Origin: Antedon bifida
Taxonomy: Eukaryota > Echinodermata > Crinoidea > Comatulida > Antedonidae
Length of the DNA: 64,000 bases
NCBI GenBank assembly: GCA_963402885.1
Contig: OY727098.1
Coordinates: 2,165,001 to 2,229,000 of the forward strand
Reading direction: 5' to 3'
In this document: in pieces, positions 25,301 to 37,200 of the stretch
Position numbering within the stretch: the stretch's first letter is position 1
Layout: the number at the start of each line of letters is the position of its first letter
Made by a program: the position numbers and the translations under genes
Notes under the pieces: generated by a model
What the model saw: only the letters and a program-made list of their open reading frames with translations
What the model was told of the DNA's origin: nothing
The model's database searches: none

Positions 25301-28300
25301 ATTGGTGTTTATTGAACCATAAAGTTATGAACTAATTTCAGATTACCTTCATCTCTGGTTCAGAATGAAACAAATCCCAAGTACTCTCAATATTTTCAAA
25401 CGCATACTTCAAATTTTCTTCAACCTTTTCATTACACTGTAAACAACAAGTTTATTATACAATTATGCATATGTACATTTTTTTTCTTTATACACTAAAT
25501 GTCAATTTACACAGACGAGCGGTAACGGTTAAGTGGAAAACCGCGTAGCTTTTCCCACGCAGAATCTGTATCTATCCTGAGCAGAAACCGCACGTCTGTT
25601 CCGCATTTTGTGTAAATGGTCATAAGAAATAACATAGATTCTATATTTTTAATAAAGTTACCGCTCATCTGTTGTGTAATTTGGCCTTAAGTGATTAACA
25701 CTATATACATTATTTTTTTAAATATTTTTTATTACACCTTATTTTATAGAGGGTGACCCAAAACAGCGTATGCTGACAATCAAGGGGCACTCTTGATAAG
25801 TGACAGTGGTCATGTAAGTGTCCCCTTAATAGGTGTTGTACTGTATATATTACATAAAGCACACGTCTCACCGTATCTAGAAGTCTGTGAGGATGTGGAG
25901 GACGGTCATCATGAATTGACATTGGTGGCAGTGATTCTTTCGAAGTTACCTGCAAAATAATTCATATTTTTTGTATATTTTTAATAGAGAAAAAATGTTT
26001 TCATTATTTCAGTAATATATTATTTATATACAAAGATACATATTAAAGCTCTGTCTACACTATCAAAAAGTGTGATGTACTGAAATATGGTACTGATATC
26101 CCCAAATATGGTAGTGATATATTGTCATCATGTCCATATATGGGCACATCACATTTTTTGTCACATAAAGTTTGATAGCGTAGACAGACATTTAGAAGCA
26201 TTATTGAGAAATAAATTAAAACAATTGATGTAAGACAAATACTTGAAATTTGTGTTCAATCCCTGAATTGACTGCCAGTTAAATTAATTACATAATGTAA
26301 AAAATATTGTTGTGAAATTGCTTATGACAAACAATAGTATTATGATAAAACAATGACAATATGTTGCTGAACACAGTGAAATATGCATGTACATATTTCT
26401 ACTTTTAAGTTACATATAGTATTATTAATAAAGTATTTATGTTCATTTAAGTGTGGAAATAATTTACCTTCTGGTCCTCTAATTGGTCGTTCAAGTCTAA
26501 CGCTGATTCGATGGCATCAAAAAATTCCTCTTCTTTCAACTTGCTATACGGTCCTTCCTGTAAATAAAAACAAATTGTTCAACTTAAAATAATATGTCTA
26601 ATTAATGCATTTTACATAAGGCCAAGCTGATTTATTTTGGTCTTGTTTGTTTATTTTTAATTATGTTGTCCCCGCGAGGGGTTTATCTAGGTAAGCAAGG
26701 CATGAAATAGACTACTGGATGTCCACAAAATTTCAAATTACTTACCTCAAAATCTGGTCCCCCTTTAATGTTCATGCCCTTCATCTTTTCAAACATTTTC
26801 TTATACTCCTCAACGGCCCGTTTTCTTCGGTCTTGTTCCTAGATATTCAACAAACAATAGTTTTACCTCGAATATCATTTAAAATTGTATGTATTTAATC
26901 CTATTAATATTCTTCTGAAAACACACAATACAGTCAACTCTCTCAATACCAGACTCTCTGAAAACTGCAAAATCTCCCAATACCAGACTTTTCTTGAGGT
27001 CCAAAGGGTCCCAAATTAATTTTTACCATTATAAATGCATTCCAAATACCAGACTTTCCAGAAAACCAGATATATTAGGCTAGCCCAAAGGTGGTTGGTA
27101 TTGGGACAGTTGACTGTACTTTGCTATTTTCATCATATTTTGAATTACCTTTTCTAACCGTTTTTGCCACTGCTCTTCACGTTGACGCATAAGATCAATA
27201 CAATGAGATAACGTTGCCAAGATACCACCAGTTGTTGCCTTAAAAGTGAACGCTTCACCTCGGAAGTCTATTCCCATTGAGCTAGGCTTCTGGAATTTAT
27301 CTGGAAGAAAAGGCAATGTTGTATAATTTATTCAAAGAACCCTGGTCCTTGTGGAGATAAAACAGTATTTGTTATATGTTTTTAAAGTTAACATTTATAG
27401 TAAAATGGAAAACATGTAATTGCGCTGGGTGGCAGTGTGTAGCGACGCACATGTTTTTCCAAAGAACATCTTATAAAAATGAATACGCATAATGAAGAGA
27501 TGGACACAGATCAAACAGGTTTTCTGCATGCCAGTTTTTGGCTGAATGGTATAGACTTGTGGAACTGGAGCCAGCAGTTTGAAACTTTATCTACCAAGAG
27601 ATTTTTTTTTATCCAGCCATAAAGGAACCTCTAGATATTGATTTCCCAATGCAATGCACTCTTACATTTTCTAGCTATACATCCCTACATGACAAAACTC
27701 ACCTTTTGAGGGACCATTTGTGTGTTGGTGATCATTGACTGTAGTTTTGCTAACATTTTCATTGTCAATTAATTCGTCATCTTCAAGAATATCTTCATCC
27801 ACTAATTAAAAGAAAATGTCAGTACATTAAAATAAAATATTGTAAAACATCTATTAAAAATATACTGTATAAATAAATAATTGTGTAATACTGTATAACA
27901 ATCACCTTAATTATAAAAAATAAACTCAAAATAAGTAAGTTAACAGAAGAAAAAAACTAAAACGATCACTTCCTTGGCAAGCTGTTTGAACGAAGTATGA
28001 AGAGAGAAAATAGGCAGAGCTATTAATACCAAATGAGATATCAAATGATCTATGAGAGCCAGTATTAAATATCTTTATTTTTAACTTTCAACATTCTTGT
28101 AACTGTAACTCTAGTTTAACCTTAATATTATTTGCAAATACCAAGTTTAATAGAGTGATGACCATATCACCATTAAAAAATATAGATTAAAAAGTGCTGG
28201 TATTAATGGGCTGTAATGCGCTGTTATGCGCAGTATCTACAAATATTAACAATACTGCTTTAGAAATTAAATATGACACCCATTATTACGCTTAATTTCC

Positions 28301-30896
28301 ATCTTTGCAAACCCTCTTATTGTAAGAAAATAACATTGCATTTTATTGTTTGTTAGGCAGGATACTGTAGTCACATGCTCAAATCATTATGACAATAAAT
28401 AGCTAGCTTGTCTTGACAAGTTAGTGAAACAGTGTGGTGATGTGAAACTTTTTTCTGTTTTCTTTTCTTTCTTCTGTTTATTAGCCCTTTTCCTGGTTTA
28501 TTTAAAAATAACACTTTCTTTCTTTTTACACTTGTGTTAAACAGCGCATAGAGACTATTTGTATTTTGCGCTATACAAATTTAAAACATTAACTAGGTAT
28601 AAATGGTGACATCATTTGAAAGACAACTTGAACTTACGAGGGTCCTCCAACCACTTTTTGGACAAATCCTCAGGGATGTTAGCTGTCGCTGCTTCAGCAC
28701 AGTTATCAAAGTAACCTTGAAGGGTATCAACCTGACGACACAAAATATCTCGGAATGTCTCCATCTCTGCGAGTTTTTCACGCAAATTCCTGCCTTTCTA
28801 AATGAGAGAAATTATTGGAAATATTAGATTAGATTATTAAAGATTGAATTTGTTATATTATATGTATTAAAATAAGAATGTTTAGCAATTTAGCGATGAA
28901 GCCTACAGTACACAGTAGTCCTAAATTATCATAGGAGGGTGGGGGAGATGTCAAGTCGAGTGGCCGAGCAGTTAAGACAAGGGTGCCGCCGCAAACAATA
29001 GCGATACAACCGGCACAGGTTCAAGTGGTATGTGTCATCCACACCTGTCCGCAATTCAGCCCAGTAGGCTTACTGATATAACATGAAATTTAAGTACTGT
29101 ATGTATCTGTATATTTATATATGGCATCACAACTATACAAAGAACTTTGAATACCTTAAATGAAGATGTTGAGATTAGGCTTCCAGAGTTCAATGACATC
29201 ATTGAACCATGACGATTTAGTTTGTCTTCTTTGCTTGCTTGAGCCTATAAAAAAACACACAAAAAAAAAAAAACATTAAAATATGGTAAAGTCTGTCTAC
29301 ACAAAATGTACCAGCAGAAGTTGTTTGCCTGCATGAATATTATTGCGTACAAGACGTTTAGTACAGTTGTCTTTCAAAAATAATACCTCTTTTTTTGAGA
29401 CTGGGTTTTGGTCACGAAATACAAAATGAGATACGTGTTCCTACATTCAATTCACATAATATTAAAAATGATATTGGATACTGTAGGTCAATATTGTATT
29501 TTCAGGTTTGTATGATGTCAAGCCACATATAGGTAAATTATTCTTATGAGATTAAACAAATTAAATTATTCCTAAGAGATTAGTATTTTTGCAGGGCACC
29601 ATTCCGTTTTAATCATTTAATTCAAATATGTGTAATCTTAATATTAAAAAAGTGGAAGGCAATTTAATACAGTACACCAGTATCAAATACAACAGTCAGG
29701 GAAGAGTGAAATTATTGTTGAAGTATTATTGTATTCACTCTTCCCTGGGTATACTACACACTGTAACCCAAATAAATTGGCCATTGTGTCACAAGATTAA
29801 TATTTTGTCATTAATTATGTGATCATCCAGATTATATATGATAATATTTAGCTTGTTAACCGACCCATTACCATCAAGAAAGTATTATTACATAATAATT
29901 AGTACATAATTAAAGATGATTAAACATAGCAAGATGACTTATCATTCTATGTACCTTGTGTGCCTCTATTGCATCTAACCATTTCTGCCGTATGTCTACT
30001 GATTTAGCCTTGATATACCAAATATTGTCATTTATTCCAATATCGAATCTACACTCATCAAATTCATGGGGCTGAAAAAAAGAAGCAACTTTAAACAATC
30101 AAAATACTATATACAACATATTAAACGCTGATGGATATCGTTCAAAATAATCTACAGTAGCTGTCACTTTATTCGCCTTTCACAAAACTATTTCATTTAA
30201 TGATTTGTGGTATTTTCATATTTTTAGTATTTTCATATTTTTAGTATATTGTTACTATTAATCTTTTAATAATATTCATTTTTGCACTGAGCATTTTTCG
30301 TAACCTGCAGGCCAAGTCCTTTTTAATTAATGGGGTAGCCTCTGCATATTTTTGAAAACCTTGTAAAATATTTTTTTTACTGTACAAAGTGTTATTCACT
30401 GTACTACTAGACCTCTCTCTAGTCCTATACATATACTACTCTATTATTATTATTACTATAGGCCTAGGGTAGGCCTATAATTTACTATGTTATAACTATA
30501 GGGGCCAGGCCTATTTATTAGGGCCTGATTTTAGGCTATTTTAAACAACTTTTTTTATTTATTTATTTATTGATATTCGTCATTTTATACTGATTGTTTT
30601 GAATTTGGATTATTGAAATGAATACATACCTCAACATCTGCACTAGCTAAGCTAATTGATCCTCTACAACCCACATTCATGCCATTTTGTGAACGATAGT
30701 AGCTAAGCGTACCATCTCTCAAAACTACCCACCGATCCTGCCATCCGTGCAGGTAGTTAGTCCACTTGCTGAGGGTTTCTTCGAGCTCCGGTAGGCTATC
30801 CGACTCGCTGTCGAATTCGTCGTCATCCTCGTCGCTGTTAAGACTTATTTCATCGATTACCTTAGGTTCATGTTGGTACCTTGATTTTTCATGCAT
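22370..30896 (-). CDS. CERT1: Ceramide transfer protein (PH-FFAT-START), complete 14-exon gene
   Basis: Carries ceramide from ER to trans-Golgi for sphingomyelin synthesis. Coding exons, in order: 30896-30630, 30071-29955, 29244-29155, 28797-28638, 27801-27703, 27300-27149, 26838-26746, 26557-26468, 25949-25872, 25436-25347, 24518-24386, 23867-23668, 23322-23190, 22497-22370. They total 1830 nt (609 aa), every junction GT-AG and in frame; human isoforms are 598-624 aa. Seen in order: an acidic N-terminus; a PH domain (about 43-128, [19 protein letters not shown]); a serine-repeat motif ([11 protein letters not shown]) of the kind phosphorylated to switch off the human protein; a coiled-coil region ([19 protein letters not shown]); the VAP-binding FFAT motif EEFFDAIE; and a C-terminal START domain with [10 protein letters not shown] and [12 protein letters not shown]. 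It is transcribed divergently from POLK. Confidence 0.96.
22986..23168. mobile_element. MITE family C in the last CERT1 intron
   Basis: Ends TAGTCAACTCTCCCAATACC and GGGAGAGTCGACTGTA are inverted repeats. The interior is itself palindromic (AAAGTCTGGTATTAAG, AAAAGTCTGGCATTGGG). It stops 21 bp from the 5' splice site of exon 13. Confidence 0.8.
23449..23583. mobile_element. MITE family A, left-truncated
   Basis: It has two copies of CCAAATATGGTAGTGATAT, then CATATATGGACACATCACAT and the right end TTGATAGTGTAGACAGAGCT. The left terminus is incomplete. Located in CERT1 intron 12. Confidence 0.85.
25501..25686. mobile_element. MITE family B
   Basis: Left end CAATTTACACAGACGAGCGG is mirrored by CCGCTCATCTGTTGTGTAAT then TTGGCC. 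Further copies at 34448-34605 and 46706-46859. Located in CERT1 intron 9. Confidence 0.85.
26045..26192. mobile_element. MITE family A
   Basis: Left end AAAGCTCTGTCTACACTATC, internal CCAAATATGGTAGTGATAT, right end TTTGATAGCGTAGACAGA. Located in CERT1 intron 8. Confidence 0.88.
26929..27119. mobile_element. MITE family C in CERT1 intron 6
   Basis: Starts TACAGTCAACTCTCTCAATA and ends TATTGGGACAGTTGACTGTA, near-perfect inverted termini. It lies 29 bp from the exon 6 splice donor. Confidence 0.88.
28950..29080 (+). mobile_element. tRNA-derived SINE head fragment
   Basis: GAGTGGCCGAGCAGTTAAGAC (box A type) and ACAGGTTCAAG (box B type), as in the SINE at 4258. The body is diverged. Located in CERT1 intron 3. 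Confidence 0.55.
29697..29747. repeat. Short perfect hairpin
   Basis: 14-bp arms CAGGGAAGAGTGAA (29697-29710) and TTCACTCTTCCCTG (29734-29747) with a 23-nt loop, in CERT1 intron 2. A lone TTCACTCTTCCCTG arm also occurs near 5896, so this is probably a small foldback repeat. Confidence 0.7.
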
Positions 30897-31203
30897 CTTT
30901 TGACAATTTTTTAAAATGTGTTATGTAAAGCGTTGAAGTTTTAACTCAAAATTTAAAAAACAAATTTATTTAGTGAATGAACACTCCCTTCCAACACACT
31001 CCAAAACACGATTACGGTACACACGCCACCACACGACGACGAATGGTCATGTGATGATTACGTCATTTTAGTTTGGATCGGCGCGCGCATATGAAAGGGT
31101 ACTTCCCCTTTTGCCGTGTTTACATTAGAGATGTAAACGAATCAAATTTATCTTTAAAATAAAGTGTTAGAATTCCAGATTTCCGTCATCAAAAATAATT
31201 TAA
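30897..31203. promoter_or_regulatory. Bidirectional CERT1-POLK promoter interval
   Basis: Only 307 bp separate the two divergent start codons. The interval must hold both 5' UTRs and the core promoter elements. Visible candidate sites are TTACGTCAT (about 31058-31066), similar to a CRE/ATF site, TCATGTGATG just upstream of it (an E-box/M-box-like sequence), and a CpG-rich CGGCGCGCGC at about 31080. No TATA box stands out. The divergent arrangement is seen directly; shared regulation is inferred from it and from the same head-to-head pair in vertebrates. Confidence 0.75.
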
Positions 31204-34200
31204 ATGGCTAGTACATATAATACTACACTTCAAGATTCTGATTCTGAAAGTGAAGATTGGAAAAGCCCGCTGACACATTGCCATGCATCAAGTTAGTAAA
31301 CATAATTTGAATTTTTCCCGGCCCCAGCCCAGGCAGGCCTTCTTCTTTAACTGTGTTAAACTGTTAGTATCTGCTAGTAGTCTTGACTGTAAGAAGCTAG
31401 GCTAAATTGCTGATGATGTAATGGTTCAATACAATAAAATAAGGTTTTTAAACACTAATATATTGAATATACTGTGAGTGTTTCGACTAAAAAAACTATT
31501 ATGTATTATCAGCACAGAGTGAAGTGGTTTAATAAAGTTTTCTATATAGATTATAGGCATGGTTGATCGTGTCGTGAGAGATAATTAATTCCAGCTCACC
31601 TAAATTATGGTGTGGCCAAGAGCAGACAGTATGTTGTTATGTTATGGTGTCACATAAACCTTAACTTGCAGGTACAACCACTTTAATCTTTATAGGTATT
31701 TTCTTTCAAATAAAGTCACAATGGTTTCATGTTTTCAGATGTTGCAGAGAATGTTGCAGATAGATCACAGAGTTTTGGTAGTGGAGAGAATAAAGACGTG
31801 AGCAAGATTGATGTAGAGAACAGCAGAATAATGAACCAAGGTGCTGGAACTGACAACAAAAATGAAATGGCTGTCATGTCGAGGATGGCCTTGAATACGA
31901 ACAAAGCTGGAATGGAGGGATTAGATAAAGACAGGATAAACCAGATCATTCTTGAAGCATCCAAGGGATCCAGGTAATCTCTGTTCAAGCCACTGGGTTG
32001 TCAAAGACCTCTGTGAAAATGTGGTCAGATTGAAACCTTAACAACCGTACTGGTAGCTACAGCTATGCGTGTATTTGACAAGTAACACTGTCCACAAACA
32101 CAGAGAGTGAAATGGACTAGGTTGAACTTTGTTCTAAGTGCACACATGCTTAATCTATACACTAGATCTCCAGTTTTAAGTTCTCATCCTAGAAGACCAC
32201 CACTATGAATGAGGAGATCTGATATGTACTGATTTTACTTATTGTTATGCCCTGGTAATAGCTGCCTAAATAATAAACACAAATCAATTACCACCAACCA
32301 CCATGTCTGACATTTGTATATTTTTCACAATTATAGATTCTATGAAAATGAACAAAAGAAAGAATTAGAAACAGACCAGCGTGTGGCAACAATGAAACAA
32401 CAACTGGATTTGATAACTGAGAAAGATAAACAAAAAGCAGTGAAAGTGGTAGGTACAGTCAAGGGCTGATCCAGGGGGTAGAGCTAGGTGTGCATGCTCC
32501 CTGGCTTGACAGCTAAAATGGAATTATGAACTACTTGTTGATATCTATTTTGACAGACAGACTATCGATGTTATATGTGTTACTGCTCCCCTAAAAAAAT
32601 CCTAAATTCGTCCCTGACAGTAAAAACTTCCAGATTTTAAGTGAAATAATATTGTTTATTTATTTTTTGTATATTTTACGAAAAGAAAGATTTGATTTGC
32701 ATTTATTTGAAAAATCAGTAATAAAAAATACATACAATGTGATAACATTCATTTCATTTTTAGATGGATGCACTCGCACAACAACTAGAGGTTGCAAGAG
32801 ATTTAAGTCGTACTATAGTTCACCTAGATATGGATGCATTTTATGCAGCGGTTGAAATGAGAGACAATCCATCACTAAAAGACAAACCAATGGCAGTTGG
32901 CTGCATGTCAATGCTGGTAAAGCTCTGTCTACACTATCAAACTAGTTTGATGTGCCCAAATATGGTAGTGATATGCCCAAATATGGTAGTGATATGATAT
33001 GGGCACATCACATTTTTTGTCACATAAAGTTTGATAGTGTAGACAGAGCTTAAGAATACTTTCAATATTGATTTAAGATTCAACCCATCCTCCACTGTGT
33101 ACTATATTTTTTAGATTGTACGTAATCTAATATTCTTGTATGCCCATAATAGAAACCCCTTAAAAGGAAAATGGAATAATCCAGTCATAATACATTATCA
33201 TGTAATCATGTTTTTCTTTTTTTCAGTGTACTTCTAACTACCTTGCCCGTAGATTTGGTGTGCGAGCTGCGATGCCTGGCTTTATTGCTAAAAAATTGTG
33301 CCCTGATCTAATTTTAATTCCAACAAATTTTGATAAATACAGAGAAGCAAGTAAACAAGTTCGAGAAATTTTGAAAGAATATGATCCCAACTTTTGTCCA
33401 ATGAGTTTGGACGAGGCTTACTTTGATCTCACCGAACATCTTGTTAAAAGAAAGTCATTAACTGATAAACAAAGGACGTTTTATAATCCATATCACTGTG
33501 CAAAGATAGAATGTAAAATTAAAGATGAGTTAAAGGGGATGAATTGTAGAGATGTAAATAGCAAAGGTGTTGAAAGACTGGATGATGAAAGGAATATTGA
33601 AGAGGAAGACAATTCCAAATGTGTGACATTTGGTTTTACTGATGAAGATGCAGTGAATGAGATTCGATTCAGAATCCAGGCTAAGACACAGCTGACAGCC
33701 AGTGCAGGTGAATAAAAGGTCTTTCTCAACGGGTCCGGCGTTGAAAATCAAATTGAAAGTCAATGTTTCATTTTCACACGGCTATGCGCATATCAATTAT
33801 TGCATAGCCACATGAAGTGTCGTGAAAATGAAACATTGATGTTCGATTTGATTTGCCGGTGCTGGGCCGAAACCGTGCCAGAACAGGTGTGAAAGACCCT
33901 TAAAAAGAAGGCAAACAGTTCCAGACCTTTAGTGGTCTAAACAGCTCTGATAATAATTAGTCTTTTTCAATGTACCATACTTCATTTAGGAAGTTGACAA
34001 AACGTAATTGCGATTTAAGAAGGTTTTTTTTTATCGAATTTGAACCATACCATGAACATTTGTACAGTATGGTCTAACAGTAGGTTATCTCAAATATCGG
34101 TTGTAACGACTTTTTCTTTTTAACAGACTTCCACATTTTCACTGAATGTAAATTAATTATTTCTAGTATATCACTTGGTGGTATTTAATCTTGTATTTTA

Positions 34201-37200
34201 TTCTTCTTTTTCAAGGTATTGCTCCAAACACAATGCTGGCAAAGGTGTGTTCTGATAAAAATAAACCAAATGGACAATACAAGATTCAACCAACAAGAGA
34301 GGCAGTCATGGACTTTGTTAGAACATTACCAATAAGAAAAGTATGTACAATATTCTCTATACACTAAACATATAGTTAATTATAATTCCTTTGCAGCTCA
34401 AACTGGTATTAAATGTTGATGAATCCAGCAAGCCCTTAAGGCCAAAAGGCCAATTTACACAGACGAGCTGTACCGTGTAGCTTATCCCACATAGAATCTG
34501 CATTTTTCTTAAGTGGAAACCACCTGTCTGTTCCTCGTTTTGTAAATAACATAGATTCTACAGTATTTATTTTTTACTGTTACCGCTCATCTGTGTAAAT
34601 TGGCCATTTGACTGTACTGTATCATCAACATAAGCTGAATTTGAACCAGAATACTGAAGTAACCCCTACACCTATGATGGGTTCTTTTAAAGTGTACACA
34701 TAAGCTATTACACTGGACCTCCATTTTGTGAATTGTTTTATCCAAGAAGACTTGTTTCACCAGAACTATGGACGAGTAGAGTCTCAGGAACCAGTCATTG
34801 TGTTGCTATGGAGGTTTTACTTCCTCTGCTTTAACCACTCGACCAATCAACTCTTCCATCCTATTTATCTTGTATAAACTATATTTATCTTGTTCTGTTA
34901 CTGTATGTACTAGGCCTAAGTACAGTATGTATATTAATATGATCATTATACAACCTATAGGTTGGTGGTATTGGAAAGGTGACAGAAAAGATGTTGAAAT
35001 CATTAAACATTGAGACATGCAGAGATATGTTTGTCCACCGTGGAATTCTTCATCTTTTGTTCTCAGAGATATCATCGCATCACTTTTTACAGACTTCGTT
35101 GGGCTTGGGTTCGACTAGAGTTGAAAGGTGAATTCATTTTAACATTATTTTAAATTTTTTTAAGTTTAGCATAGCTTGATATTTTCTTCTAATCCTTTTT
35201 AGATTACGAACTTGAGTTTAATTTAATGTATAAAGGAAAGAACTTTTTTTTTCACCTGAACAAGATTGTGAGTTTCTGATGTTTCTTTTCTCTAGTTCTA
35301 GTTGTCCCATGACCTAGATGATCGTAGGGATGTAGCAGATAAGATATAGTAGTTTTACTTATAATAATACGATACACAGGCATATGCCATATCTCCCAGT
35401 GGTGCCTACAGTATCTTCTCTCCGGGCTGGTGGGGTTTTGTTGGATGGCCGTTGCCCTTGTAGTTGTTTTTTTGTTTTTAGTACCAACTGGGTGTCCAAC
35501 CACCCTTCACACCATGCTCCGAAAGGAGTTGGTTGTGGTACCGGTTTTAGTCTGCGGTGTGTGACAGTGGCTGTGTGTGTGGACCAGCACACTTTTAATG
35601 TACTTTAATTGTATGGTTCTGGCATTTTTATGGCACTTACACTACAATTACTTGGAATGTATGTCTAAAAATAAGTGGGGTTATTATCAGTGTTGTTGCA
35701 AAGGCTTAGAACAATGGAACTATGGAACGTTTAAAGCAGGATCTATCCTTTAAATTTTACGACTATATTACAGATCCTCTGGTATTTGCACTAATTTGCA
35801 AGTACAATATTACTATAATACAATAGTAATGGTGATACACATCTAACATAGTATTTTATTTTTCTACTGTAGATCCTCCGAAAGGAAAAGTATTAGTGTA
35901 GAAAGAACGTTCAGAGAATTGTCAACACCTTCTGACCTCTACTTAAAGTTGAATGAACTTTGTCAATCACTTTCAAAAGATTTAAAAGAGGAAGAAATGA
36001 TGGTAAACATACAAACAATATTGATAAATAATAATAATATAACATAACATACATGTCTAGTAGGCTATATTTAACATGTACTATGGATATTTACTAATTA
36101 TATTGCCTGATTGCCATCAGATGTAGTATAGATAGAGTATAATGCAACTGACGTCACGGTACCACATGCATTTTATGCTATACAAAACAGATTTGCCTTC
36201 AATAACTTCTCGAGCCATATAGCCAGATTGGTTTTGATAACTGCTGAAATAAAAACTATAAATGAAATAGTTTACAAATGCACACAACTTACACATTATG
36301 CTCATTCAATCTTCAGTCCAGGCTTATAAGCACAAATAAGTATTATGATTTAAGTTTTCAACAGTTACGTTAGCGAAACCAATACAAATCTGGCTATGGC
36401 TTGGGAAGGCATTGAATGCAAAAGTGACGTGATGTCAGAGCTTAGTAGACAAGGTGGAATGACATTGAGGTGGTAGCATGTTATTATTCTTTCATATGCT
36501 GTTTCAAATCTTTCAAAGTTAATATTTATAGTTACTCCATTTCTTCTACAGGGAAAAACAGTTAGTATTAAACTAAAAAATGACAAGTTTCAAGTGAAAA
36601 CAAGATCTAGTTCGGTGCCACATGCAATTGACTCATTGGAAGCAATCTACGCCTCTGCTAGTGAACTGCTTAGACTTGAAATCATGGCCTGTCACCCTGA
36701 CCCTTTAAAATTAAGGTTAATGGGTAAGTGTAAAATAGTGCAGACTTCTTTAATGAGTGGTCAAGTGGAACCATAATCCATAGCCATAATATTTGCCAGG
36801 GTTCAAGACTGTTCTTGAATAAGGTCTAGTGCAGACTTCTTGAGTGAGTAGCCAAGTGGTTAAGACAGTGGAACCGTAATCCAATAATGTTGGCAAGGGT
36901 TCAATTAGACTGTTCTTGAATATGGTCTAGTGCAGACTTCTTGAGTGAGTAGCCAAGTGGTTAAGACAGTGGAACCGTAATTCAATAATGTTGGCAAGGG
37001 TTCAATTAGACTGTTCTTGAATATGGTCTAGTGCAGACTTATTGAGTGAGTAGCCAAGTGGTTAAGACAGTGGAACCGTAATTCAATAATGTTGGCAAGG
37101 GTTCAATTAGACTGTTCTTGAATATGGTCTAGTGCAGACTTCTTGAGTGAGTAGCCAAGTGGTTAAGACAGTGGAACCGTAATCCAATAATATTGGCGAG

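Noticed and set aside
34806-35075. Minus-strand ORF over POLK exon 7
   Set aside because: Shadow of the POLK coding exon; the plus-strand exon has splice sites and family similarity.
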